Made by a program: the position numbers and the translations under genes. Below are positions 46,501 to 56,168 of a stretch of 64,000 nt of DNA, in pieces. A model generated the notes under the pieces. It did not search any database and was not told the origin of the DNA. It was given only the letters and a program-made list of their open reading frames with translations. Each line of letters starts with the position of its first letter. Position 1 is the first letter of the stretch. Origin of the DNA: Fallopia convolvulus. Taxonomy: Eukaryota > Streptophyta > Magnoliopsida > Caryophyllales > Polygonaceae. The stretch is taken from NCBI GenBank assembly GCA_964016875.1, contig OZ024721.1, positions 37,180,823 to 37,244,822 of the forward strand. The letters are read 5' to 3'.

Positions 46501-47031
46501 TGTGAGTTTATTTTTGGCCTTATAGGGAGAACATCAAGAACCCCTCTTCTTTTATTGTGTGATTTACTCTCCTTATGCATATTATCTCTTGTCATTGCAT
46601 GGTTATCTATTACTTGAGACCTATATGAGATATTAGTTCATTGCATGTGAAATCATATGATAGAGAACTTATTTTTTCATAAGCCCTGTATTAATCCATA
46701 TCCACCCTTACATTATTCCTCTTTTTGAAGCCAATTTGAGCTTGAAGCCTTTTATTTTTAGCTCCACAAAATTATACCCTAGTCGAGATAAGCTTGACCC
46801 TTTCCGGGGATTAGGACTTAGTGTTGGTTGTTATGATTTTGTTGAGTGAGATGTGTTGGTTCAAGTGTGAGGTAATATGGGTTGGGTAAAGAGAAAAGTC
46901 TTGCAGTTTACCTTGTAAAAGGAGTTTGGTTCCCTGAATGCACTTACAAAAGAAGTGGAAAGTAAAGAGGAAGAAAGAAGAAAATGAAATGCAGAGCCAT
47001 TACCGACTCTGCAGGTTCGGTACCGACCTCC
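43523..47031. repeat. Dispersed TACCGACCC/GGGTCGGTA hairpin modules
   Basis: Paired modules occur at about 43530-43560, 43626-43655, 43711-43748, 44482-44512, 44577-44607, 45333-45357, 45418-45440, 45519-45545, 46063-46096 and 47004-47029. The best is CTACCGACCC / ACCAT / GGGTCGGTAG at 45333-45357, a perfect 10-bp stem with a 5-base loop. 45418-45440 has a perfect 9-bp stem. Others contain the palindrome GGGTCGTTAACGACCC. They lie in the leader, in the ORF and in the 3' non-coding part. A run of 12 C at 43540-43551 interrupts one. Confidence 0.9.
43904..45838 (+). CDS. Athila-type gag C-terminal region and retropepsin
   Basis: This is an intact 644-residue frame. Residues 1-150 start MATHEELAKQIAELCFEIEE and are rich in W, Y, Q and N (WGNYAYGQWSQPPQQDQW), then GQIAAIHLRSGKEL, as in the part of Athila gag after the capsid region. 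The main retrotrans-gag domain seems absent. Around residues 280-470 is a retropepsin-like domain: FKALCDLGANASLLPL (with DLG, the Athila form of the catalytic D-[ST]-G), a flap, and VPIILGRPFLATAGARVDMK. The linkers contain repeated TDPPWVGSDP and VDNEAP phrases, which are translations of the TCGGTA hairpin modules. Translation stops at TAA 45838. It would bind or process element proteins. No pol follows. Confidence 0.9.
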   Translation: MATHEELAKQIAELCFEIEEIQRERETIGAEAYEKANYMWGPYRNQGDTFYAWRNYNQPTWGNYAYGQWSQPPQQDQWVPPYRPSDYQETPSWVNGLYEGINGVNNEINGVQANLNYQMKRWEEFDIWKKSVDSQLCKLAARIPRPQGQLPGRPEENPRGQIAAIHLRSGKELPNRAKPKDTEHRNEDDAPVRLVTDPNRVDNEAPQLDTESSMPGKSFEPISKFVTVPTRVGTDPSPTPIDPLVDSAEPRSRSLSIPSPSKTLPFPIKKSNDVTEGKFKRFVKILQGLNISIPFTDALNEMPAYAKFLKEILSRKRSISELHNEVHSIKLPEKLGDPGKFAISIGIGTHRFKALCDLGANASLLPLSIWTKANMEPLEPVNMNLYMADGSSVKATGVVDDVPIQVGKFFVPNDFIVLDMPEDPAVPIILGRPFLATAGARVDMKKGLLTFDIGEERFEFHFDTSVSEVASYHIEEPTDPPWVGSDPSLSTTTRKIKYVTSTEEPTDPPWVGNDPYLKEYETRDGYMHDTEPLPDPAGSLTTHIASVTNSFLLDPGEFSCSYPINSGHDPFSYPSSISYPTVSTVKAPKPPWFSEFTNPVVGLPSILIDDRGTNILERSFNVFQAKYGVSYDPFDTGWQPPYVS

Positions 47032-47707
47032 CATAGAAAAAATGAAGATGAGAAGGAAAAGAAAGAAAAAGAGCTAAATAGTGAAAGTGTGCATGAGCCA
47101 AAATTTTCCTAAGTGTTTTGAAAGAAAGATTAAGTTGGGATATTAAAAGGGTTGAAGAAATGAGTGTGCATAATGAAGAGTGAGTTTGGTATGATCTGTT
47201 TTGAGTGTTTTGGAGATGTGTGAGTTTTAAGGAGTCTTTGATTCCCGGATATTATTAGCACCACATACCAAATATTTCCATGCCTAATTGTTATTACCAA
47301 GCCCCATTACAACCCGACCGAATGGAAGCTTCTATGAAGTTTTTCATTGAGCCTAAGTTCTCTTGATGATTTTTATGTGTTTTGACATCTCTGGTGGAGA
47401 GTTTGGTGATATAAGTAACAATGGCTATGTTGATTTTTGTATATTGGATTGAGTTGAGAGTTGTTATTACAAGCCCAAACACTTGAGAGTTGAGTGAAAC
47501 ACATTACCCTTGTGAGGTTGGATTCTTGGTTGCTTTTGCTTGAGGTTGCTCATATATGTGTGATGACGTTAGATTCACTTGTCTATTTTCTACTTGTGCT
47601 TAGATGTTGCTTTTTGATGAGGGCATTGACTTGATATATGTGTTGATGGTTTTGGTTCTTGTCTTGTTGATTGCTTGAGGACAAGCAAGTCTAAGTATGG
47701 GGTATTT
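45839..47707. other. Non-coding 3' part of the LTR element
   Basis: There is no pol-like frame in any register; short open frames have no domains. It contains two hairpin modules (46063-46096 and 47004-47029). It ends with AGTATGGGGTATTTT directly before the 3' LTR, the likely polypurine tract (AAGTATGGGG is the form common in Athila/Tat elements). A similar word, AGTATGGGTATGGGAAAAGG, occurs at about 46241-46260. Confidence 0.75.
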
Positions 47708-49018
47708 TGATGTCCGCCTTTTTAGTCGTGTTTTTAGGGTGTGTTTTTAGTGTGTTTGAGTCTTTTTTCTTTAGTTTTGTGTTTTGTTTTGAGTCGTTTG
47801 TGTAGGTTTTCGTATTTTCATGAGATATGGAGTCTACATAAGATTTGGTGGTGTTTTGTAGATTTTTAAGAAGCTATTTGGAGCATTTTTGAAGAAAAGA
47901 GCAAAACCGGGGGAAGATAGCGCTCAAGATTGAAGAGAAGATGAAGATTAAGAGCTCAAGTAAAGTCATTGAAGATCAAGTTTGAGCTTGGAAAGAGATA
48001 GAGTAATTCGTTACAAGAACATAGGAAAAAGAATCGAGTCAATCGGAATTATAACGAATTCTCTACGCAAGTTTTACTCAAAGCTGTTCGAAGTGCTGAA
48101 CAGGGTCGTTAACGACCCTGACAAGGTCGTTAACGAGGCACCGCGAGGAGAAGCATGTCCGAGTCGATGCTATTAATGGGCTTTTATCCTATTTCCTTTT
48201 AAGTTATTAGATAGATAGAAGGGATATATCTTATTAGAAGATATTCTTTTCTTAGATATAGATTTAAGATAGAATAGTTTCTCTATAAATACACTTGTCC
48301 TCTCTTTAGTTTTCTTATCATTCAAGTTAGAGGAGGAGGAGGAGGAGGAGAGTCGATTGAGAGGAGGCGAGAGAAGGAGACGAGTTTTTGTGGAGAAGAA
48401 CTATCGTTTTGGATTCAAGTTGTAAGTTTTCTTTATTAATGCAATTGTTTGTTTCAATTATGCTTTGTGAGTAGTCTCTCTCTAAGGTTGGGGTTAAACC
48501 CAACAATGGTTGTGCATGCTTGTTTATGATCATGTTTGGATTGTTTTTATTTGCATAAATCTTCTATCTTGTTCTTAATCCTTGAAACGAAAGTTGATAG
48601 GAATTTCTCATTCATAGTTGAAGCGAAAGCATAAACCTTGAATCAGAATTGTCAATTTAGGGTTTTGAAGCGAAAATGGATCTATCCTAGTTGAAGTAGA
48701 AGAGATTAGATAGTAAGTTTGTTAATTGAACGAAAGTTGATTGATTTACTTGCTTAAAGTTAACGAAAGTTGACACCTTTATGTGATAAAAGCTTGATCT
48801 TTATGTTTCATAGCGTTTGGCATGCATAATTGTTGTTGTGGTGATACCCTAAACCTTAGAATTCCTCTTTCTCTTGTTAAAAACCCTTGCTTTGTTTGAT
48901 TACTTGCGTGATAAGTAACAAAACTTGATACTGACTTTCTCCCTGCGGACGAACCTGACTCTGCTATACAACAACGGGGTCTTGATATAAATTTATTTGT
49001 TGTCAAGAAACCCTCCCA
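47708..49018 (+). repeat. 3' LTR
   Basis: It is a near-identical partner of 42143-43449 with the same TGATGTCCGCC start and CCCTCCCA end. It has one extra AGG unit in the microsatellite and one extra T near its start. The palindrome AGGGTCGTTAACGACCCT is conserved at about 48102-48119. Confidence 0.95.
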
Positions 49019-49730
49019 ACGCCAAGCTAAGTAGTCCTCAGCACACTCGGATGGATCATCATTCACATGAGATCCCATCGTGTATAAGCTGATACGGTGC
49101 ACGTCCCTAGATCTCCAAACCCAAGTGGCTGTGTCAAACTCTACCTTGTACCTTGTCAAGTCTCCTACTTGAACGGCAGTCTTCGGCATAATAACATCTT
49201 CAAGTATCCTTTGTACACGCCCAAACTGCCTAGCGCATCGTTCTGGCATGTATGGCTCTGATATAGCCAGAAATGATAGCAGCCCATGAAAACAAGACGA
49301 AGCATATGCGTCGGTAAAATCTAAATCCCCATAGGGCATCCAAGCCACCTGATTCAATTTCGCATGATAAATGAAGTCCTTTTGGAAAAAAATAACCTTA
49401 AATACAACTTGTAAAGAGTATACTCACATCTGCCGCCTTCATAACATCAAGCTCTGTTATGTAGTTGCGCCCAACCTGCACTGTACCACCATCTCCCCAG
49501 ATCTGAGACCATGTTCCTCCCTCCGGTAATGGTAATGGCATCCCGGCGGGACGAAGTAATGGTAATGTCATCTGCTTGATACGCGCCCCACGACGTCGAT
49601 AACGAGCAGACCGAGTCTCTAAACCTGTCTCTAAGCACCTCGATGTCTGAAATACGAAAAAAATATGATTGAAATTATTCAGGTGGAATTTACAGTGGGA
49701 GGCATGGCAGCACAGTTTTGAACAGCCAGA

Positions 49731-49860
49731 AGTAAGGCCGTCACGACCTTATAAAGCATGGTCGTGACGGCCATTTGTGTCTTGGTCGTGACGTCCAATC
49801 GACTCGTGGCCGTCACGGCCACGATTCGTCTTCAACCTCACAACGGTCGTGACAGGCCTA
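49731..49860. repeat. GGCCGTNACGGCC array, right side of the MULE
   Basis: The words GGTCGTGACGGCC and GTGGCCGTCACGGCCAC (49806-49822, 8-bp arms around one base) recur about five times in 130 bp. They lie upstream of the first recognised exon of the mobile-domain gene, probably in its first intron, mirroring the position of the left cluster in the transposase intron. Confidence 0.85.
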
Positions 49861-50528
49861 CGCGAATCGGGCCGTTTTTTACCCAAATTTCAACCTCCGA
49901 TCTCCACATCTATGCCTAAATCGGTTTTAATATATCAAAATAGGTCTAAATCTTTAGTATAAACCTTTATTAGATGAATTTTAAAGTTAAACCTAATTTT
50001 TTCTAAAAACCTAGATCTAGAACTTGAAATGACTTCAAATGGATAAATTTGTAGAAATAATTACCATGATTGTTGTAGGAGTGGATTTTGTGGAGTAATA
50101 TGCACAAAAATCTTGCCTTGAAGCCCTTGAATTCCCTTGAGTGTTGTATAGAATGAGAGAGTGAAAGAGAGGAAGAGAAGAGAGTGAAAAATAAGAGTAA
50201 TATGGGGTATAAATTGTAATTAAATTTGTGCCAAATAGATTTTTAGGGTGGATGTCAAATAGAAATGCCCTAAAGTGTTGATATGTAACTCGTCAAAATA
50301 ACGTAGTAGATGAAATTGGATCAGACACCCTTGGTCCCACCCGTTTCTTTATCGCCATTTGTGGTTGTCACCTCGCCTCCCTCACCCGAGCCCCGTGCAA
50401 TTAAAGTCCCCCATTTTTTGCACCGTCTCTCTCTCCTCCTAAATTCCTCTTTTCTTCTTCTTTTCCCTCTCTGTGATTTTCAGTGCTGTCGTTGCTATCA
50501 GTGGAGAGGAGACCTCTGAACCCTAAAA

Positions 50529-52154
50529 ATGGTGTCGGTTGAAGAATCCCACTCGGATTCGGGTCGGATCCAGTCCATCTACTCCTTCCACTCTCCCTGC
50601 TCCGATTCCTCCACCAGGATTTGGAGGGAGAAGGGCCGCTCCATGAGAACCGTCCGATCTAATCTTTACTCCGGCGAGGCCGCCGACCTCACGTACTCCT
50701 CCTTCGCTGCCGGATCTTCTGCCGCCGGAAGGTCCGATTTCGCCTCTGAGAAGCTCACCGACTCCTTCGTAGACCTCAGCCTCGGGGAGCTCGCCTCTCG
50801 AACCAACCTGTCCCTTCGCCCCTCCTTTGCGGAGGAGGACTTTCTCGCGCTTTCTCATTCCTTCAGCGACTACTCCGTTTGCAGCAGCGACATCTCCGGC
50901 GAGCTTCAGCGCTTGGCCACCCTCACGGCCACCGCGGAGAACAGCGACGCTCAGGAATCGGACTTGGAGCACGAGCCTTGCGCGGGGTTCCTGCAGCGAG
51001 AGAGCTTTCCCTCGGAGATTATCGAGCATATTTCACCGGAGGATCTCCAGCCGACGGTCAAGATCTGCATCGACGGCCTCCAATCGCCTTCGGTGGCCGT
51101 GAAGAGATCCGCGGCGGCGAAGCTCCGGTTACTCGCCAAGAACCGTTCGGACAACCGTGTACTGATTGCTGAATCTGGAGCCGTACCTGCTCTGATTCCG
51201 CTTCTCCGTTGCACCGATCCATGGACTCAGGAGCACGCCGTCACGGCGCTCCTCAATCTCTCCCTCCATCCAGACAACAAGATGCTGATCTCCGGCGCCG
51301 GGGCCGTGAAATCCTTAATCTACGTGCTGAAGACGGGGACCGAGACTTCCAAGCAGAACGCCGCAGCGGCATTGATGAGCCTGGCGATGGTAGACGATAA
51401 CAAGCTGTCTATCGGCGCCTGCGGGGCAATTCCGCCTCTGGTATTGCTTCTGATCAACGGATCGACTCGCGGGAAGAAGGACGCGCTTACATCGCTGTAC
51501 AAGCTGTGCTCGGTGAACATGAACAAGGAGAAGGCAGTGAGCGCAGGGGCGGTGAAGCCGCTGGTTGAGCTGGTGGCGGAGCAGGGGAACGGGATGGCCG
51601 AGAAGGCAATGGTGGTGCTGAGTAGCCTGGCGGCGATAGAGGAAGGGAGAAGAGCTATTGTGGAGGAAGGCGGGATATCGGTGCTGGTTGAGGCGTTGGA
51701 GGATAGCTCCGAAAAGGGAAAGGAGTTTGCGGTGATGACAATGTTGCAGCTGTGCGCTGACTGTGTGAGAAACAGAGGGCTTCTGGTGAGAGAAGGTGGA
51801 ATTCCGCCATTGGTGTCCCTCTCTCAGTCTGGAACTCCTCGGGCTAAGCACAAGGTGAGTGTCTTCTTTCTTTGAATGTTTGTGATTTTCTGCTTCTTGT
51901 GTGGATTTTGATGATTCTAATTGCTGTCTATGATAGAAATGATTGCCATAATTTGAGAGATACAATGCTTTCACCCTATTTGGTTCTCCGAAATTTGAGT
52001 TTCAAAGTAGCCGAGAATTAGTCTGCTTCTATTAGTAGCTTCATTTCCATATGATGATTTAAGTTGGTGAATTCTCTCTGCTTATGTATACTGAAACACT
52101 TGACAGGCTGAAACGTTGCTTGCATATCTGAGAGAGCCAAGACACGAAGCTTAA
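50529..52154 (+). CDS. ARM-repeat protein, U-box domain-containing protein 4-like (no U-box)
   Basis: Exon 1 is 50529-51854, the GT-AG intron is 51855-52106, and exon 2 is 52107-52154 (AETLLAYLREPRHEA), giving 457 residues. Residues 1-175 are serine-rich and low in structure (VEESHSDSGRIQSIYSFHSP). From about residue 180 come six or so armadillo repeats with typical phrases: GAVPALIPLL, TQEHAVTALLNLSLHPDNK, TSKQNAAAALMSLAMVDDN, GAIPPLVLLL, AEKAMVVLSSLAAIEEGR and GGIPPLVSLSQSG. Plant relatives are annotated U-box-4-like because their ARM array resembles PUB4, but no U-box is present here, so ligase activity is not implied. It probably acts as a cytosolic or nuclear protein-binding scaffold. 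Exon 1 is GC-rich, and the leader is rich in CT tracts without a clear TATA box. The gene appears intact. Confidence 0.95.
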
Positions 52155-54985
52155 ATCGTCAATTGAAGGCCATGACCAGATGAACTTCTGGTTTTCCATC
52201 CTGTATGCTTGCTGTATATACAAAAGGGTATGGTCTGATTAGTCTATATTTCTTAATGGTTTCTGCATTGCTGGTCATATCAGTGTATAGTGTGGCCGGG
52301 AGATTACTGCTTTAGTTTTTGCTGTTCTTATTCTTGGGTTGAGTAAGCACATAGTAGTCTAACCGAAGCTGACTTGCTAGGTCTTTGAACAAAGCTTGAA
52401 GAAAAGCCCATGTTTCTTGGTATTCTGTGGAGGAGAAAAAGCATATAGCTTTTCTGTTTTGCGGATGTTTTTTTTGCTAATGATTTCATCCCTATTATTT
52501 GGTTGAAGCTTGAAGAAGCAGGCAGAGATGAGGGAGGGGGAACATTGTAATGCTTCATCTTCGGAGTGTTGTTTAATTAGGACTTGTATGTAGTATATGA
52601 CTGCGTTTAATCTCTTACTATAGTCATCTTCATCATCATCAATGGCTTTATACAATTTGCAGTGCTATTCTTACTGATAAATGGAGTACTGTATAGTATA
52701 GTTTCAGATAGATAGATACCATCAAGATGACTATTTCAGCCAAATTGATTGATCTGATTCGGTTTGCCTACCCATAGAGAAACTTTCCTATACAAGTGAT
52801 ACTGTATATTCCAATTTGTGTCAGGTAGATCAAGTGACCAAATTCTCGGAGTTCTAGTTAAAAGTAAGGCCTATTTTAGGTAGTGGAAGTTGGGAAATGT
52901 AGGCAGCTATAGAAGAAGCCTAGTTTTTGTCTGTGTGTGTGAAAATAGCCATTAAAGAAGCTAGCTAGGCATGAAGAGGATGATGATATACAGCTTTGAT
53001 CATAATAGAGAGGTATTACTGGTGTTAGGTGGGTGGTTGCATCCGATGGTGATAAAAGAATTCCCTTGTAAGGCCTTCTCTCAGGCAGCCAACCAGGAAT
53101 CCATGTTATAGCTTAGAGTAAAGGTGTTCCAGCAAACCACACCAGACCCACAAAAGATAATGTATGTGTGGGCACACCCAAATTATGATTTTTAATATTC
53201 CTCTTTTGCTTTTGTCTGTTCTCATGAGTCATGAGTAAAAAATCCAGCTTTCTTTTTGCGTATAAATAGAGAAAAGGTACACACTGGCGAGTGGGGTCTT
53301 TTGGGGTCCTTGATTTGATCCTCCTTGCTTGTGTGCTTTGCTGTGTCGGTTTGTTTTGAAATTTGCTGTAGGGCTGAATAACACCATAATTATGGCAGTG
53401 AACTTTAAGCTATTGAAGTATAGGTGTTCGTTCCCCCAAGTGTAGATCAATCTGATATGCATATGCTTGTGTATTGTAACTTGTAAGCCTTCAGACACGT
53501 TTTGATCCACGGCGATTTGAATTAATGAATCAAAAGTAGAAGTTAATCATAGTATTATATAACATAGTTTGTGGAGCTTATTTCCCAGAAGATGTTACTT
53601 GTCGTTTAATTCGATTTTGTCCTCCGCTAGATTTTTCATGCCATGCCATTGCATGCATTAGCTAAACCGTTTCATAAATGCAACAAGGAAAAGGAATCAA
53701 AAGGTTTAAAATTGATTCCATTAGAGCATGTTTATCGGACCTTAAATTTAAGGGATGCTTGGGAAAATATTACTATATATTCAAACATGGGGAGAAACAC
53801 GAAGCCTGGATGCTTCAATGCATCTGATGTACAGAGATGCTCTTGGTTGCTTCTCTCTTGGCAGGTCACCTAACAGATTTAGGGTGTATTCGTTTGCCTC
53901 CATATTATTGACTATAATGCATTTTTTTTTAGAAGAAAGTTCTAGATCCAAACAAGGAAGAAAAAAATGGAGTAAAAGCTGTCAAAAATTAAAAGGAAAA
54001 AAAATTATATAAAAGCTATCTTTAAAAGTGTTTGGTTTACAAAAGCTCTTTTGTAAAATAATATATTATTACCTATCATCTGATTGTTCCGAACACACCC
54101 TTAGATGTCTTAAAAATTCATTTTTGTACATGTCATTTTGACTTAAAATATTAATTTACTTTGTATAAAAGCGAGGTACTTGAGTTGCATGGATAAACAT
54201 GCTCTTAGCTTCCTTTTTGGCTCTTTTTCATGCCAAGTTGAAGCATGAAGATAAGGGCAAATTACTAGCTTCCAAGTAGCCTTGGGCCTCTTTTCCATCC
54301 CATCATCGCCCCCTTTTTGCCCAAAGCCCACTTCAAAAGTCGAATTCAAAGGATTCAAGCAGATCAGAAAACTGCTTTCACATTCTACCTGTTGAACTCC
54401 AAACTTTCAAATGCCACGTTTTTTAGAGTTGGGATTTCGTTCAATTAGCGGGACTTGCTTTACTTCACATTCATATTCATCAATCCCACACCCCTAGAAT
54501 GAGCCAAGCATTTCACAAACCGTATAGGCGTATACAACATGTTGATAGAGACACGACTTCGACCCCACCTTTCTCGTTCCATGAATTAAAAGCCAATCAA
54601 TTCCAATGAATGTATTACAATTTAATTCTAAATCATTTTCAATCTTGATTTATGTCGTCCATATATATTCCCAACCATTAAAATTATGACAATCATTATT
54701 TCACTCAATTATTTTCAATCTTGGGATTCAATTCCTTTTAGTGTCTTCGAGGTTTCGACTTTTCTTTTTGTTGGTGCCCTTATATTTTTAAAATTTTCCT
54801 TTTTTTTGATGGAAAGCATAGTAGATTAACTCAAACGCAAATCTTGTTCAAGTACATCATAAAAGTTCAACTAGAAAGTAAAAATTACTAGTGGTTAAAA
54901 AAGGATCTGAAGGTTTAAACGACTAAACACATGAGTTGCTTGATTTGCATTTCTTTTGCAGTAGCGTCATTCAAAGGAATCCAAT
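52155..54985. other. Downstream of the ARM gene; no further gene seen
   Basis: The first several hundred bases probably hold the 3' UTR of the ARM gene. The rest, including the short open frames at 53229-53510 and 53643-54012, shows no recognised domain. AT-rich sequence with poly-T and poly-A runs near 53925-54010 may be old transposon remains. Confidence 0.45.
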
Positions 54986-54988
54986 TGT

Positions 54989-56168
54989 TGATGGCAATGG
55001 GGCGGGTTCGGGGCGGGGAAATACCCTCCCCGCCCTCGTCCCCATTTAGATATACATTCCCCATACCCGACCCATTATCCATCAGGAATAAAATTTATCC
55101 CCATCTCCATCCCCATCGGGGATTCCCCATCCCCGCTTGATTTCCCCATTTATAATCCCCGTCGGGGATTCCCCATCCTCGTTTGGTTTTCCCCATTTAT
55201 GATCTCTATCGGGGACTCCCCATCCCCGTTTGATTTTCACCTTTTATAATCCCCACGGGTTACTCGTTTTATTTTCCATTTACTTTCTTGTACACTTTTT
55301 TCAAAAATTCTATTGATACACCATTTACAAAATTCATCAATCAACTTATATAATTAACAAGCCGACTAGAGCTTCAAAAAACAAATAAGACAATAATTTT
55401 TTAAATCCAATGATCATACCATCCATAAGTATTAAGTAAATAATATAAGGATAGCTGAACTACTAATAATTTAACAAGAGATTCCTCAACAGTTCTCCCA
55501 ATGGGGATTCCCCAGGGGTTACCAAACGGACCCCCATCAGGGATTCCTCACAGGGTTCCCCAACGAGTCCCCTGTCGAGGATTCGCTACGGGGTTCCCCA
55601 ATGGGTTCGGGGTCAGGTTGGGGGTGGGGCTAGCGGTGGGTTCGGTTCCGGAACCACCGATTCTGGTTCCTCCGAACCCTGGAACCGGGACCGAAACCGA
55701 GAATCTCCCGGTTCCTCGGTTTGGTTCCCTGTTCCGGGTTTTTCCAGTTCCGAAGCGGTTTCGGTTCCGGTTCGGTTCCAAACCTTAAAAAATAAAAAAA
55801 GTTGAAATTGCAAAACTGTGATCGCGGTTCCCCATTTTCACCGGTATATTTTTTTAAGGGATGGAACCGGCGGTTCCGTTTCCGGAACAACCGGTTCTCT
55901 AGTTCCAAGGAACGTGGAACCGGGACCGGACGACCCCCGGTTCCGAAACCGCCAGTTTATTTTCGGTTTGGTTCCCCGGTTCCTTGGAACCGAACCCACT
56001 CTAGGTGGGTAGGGGACACCTATCCCCGCATTCGTCCTCATCCTAACGAGGAATTACTTTTCTCCCATACTTGCCCCCATCCCCACTAAAAATCCCCATC
56101 CCCATCCCCATCCCCGCAACTGGGAATCCCCACGGGGAATGGGGAATCCCCGCCCCATTGCCATCCCT
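54989..56168. mobile_element. Non-autonomous hAT element rich in simple GC repeats
   Basis: The left end is TGATGGCAATGGGGCGGG and the complement of the right end is TAGGGATGGCAATGGGGCGG, a known type of hAT end. The interior is dense with GGGGATTCCCCATCCCCG words. A second repeat type, GGTTCCGGTTCGGTTCC, fills about 55620-56000, suggesting another such element nested inside. The flanking 8-mers match at only 6 of 8 bases. Open frames here are artefacts of the repeats. Confidence 0.65.

Larger units (their letters stand above)
42143..49018 (+). mobile_element. Athila-like non-autonomous LTR retrotransposon (gag/protease only)
   Basis: Two LTRs (42143-43449 and 47708-49018) enclose an internal region with a tRNA-Asp-type primer site and one long ORF for a gag C-terminal region and aspartic protease. 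Reverse transcriptase, RNase H and integrase are absent: 45839-47707 has no coding frame of that kind. By hand I count about 25 substitutions between LTRs over 1.3 kb, near 2 percent, mostly transitions, so the insertion is recent. The flanking 5-mers (CAAGG and ACGCC) do not match. It depends on partner elements for movement. Confidence 0.9.
41853..49646 (-). pseudogene. Plant mobile domain protein of the MULE, split by the LTR element
   Basis: The exons, read leftward, are 49646-49428, 49378-49019, then after the 6.9-kb insertion 42142-42084, and 42008-41853. All junctions are GT-AG. The chain reads LPEGGTWSQIWGDGG, ITELDVMKAADDFIYHAKLN, VAWMPYGDLDF, YMPERCARQFGRVQ, CAEDYLAW, then FLPRTHARVSRPATTAEE, REALGYLAPWAAYPRV and ends GDGDDQSDDA. 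W-x-PY and ERCxRQFGxVQ are typical of the second half of the plant mobile domain (PMD, aminotransferase-like) as found in MULEs and Ty elements. An acceptor at 49647-49648 implies at least one exon further upstream, perhaps ending ATG/GTAATT near 50065. PMD function is unknown. The insertion has inactivated it; the remaining exons show no stop. Confidence 0.8.
38400..50200. mobile_element. Two-gene MULE, invaded by an LTR retrotransposon
   Basis: The transposase plus OTU-domain gene (+, 38715-41601) and the plant-mobile-domain gene (-, 49646-41853) converge, the arrangement known from maize MuDR. Near-palindromic GGCCGTNACGGCC words cluster close to both ends (38470-38545, 38890-39078, 49731-49860). 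The word CAGGCCTACGCG occurs at both ends (near 38430 and 49855). The 6.9-kb LTR element splits the second gene. I could not define terminal inverted repeats or a target duplication, so the limits are approximate. Confidence 0.65.

Noticed and set aside
43523..47031. Regularly recurring palindromes that recall CRISPR repeats
   Set aside because: Spacing is irregular, half-sites vary, some lie in coding sequence, and the element is a plant LTR retrotransposon. No array structure or cas genes.
42138..49023. 5-bp target duplication of the Athila-like element
   Set aside because: CAAGG and ACGCC do not match under any boundary consistent with both LTRs.
50523..51974. Long minus-strand and shifted plus-strand frames over the ARM gene
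   Set aside because: These are shadows of a GC-rich coding exon and have no domains.
55501..56089. Open frames rich in G, P, R and F
   Set aside because: They are translations of GGGGATTCCCC and GGTTCCGGTTCGG simple repeats.
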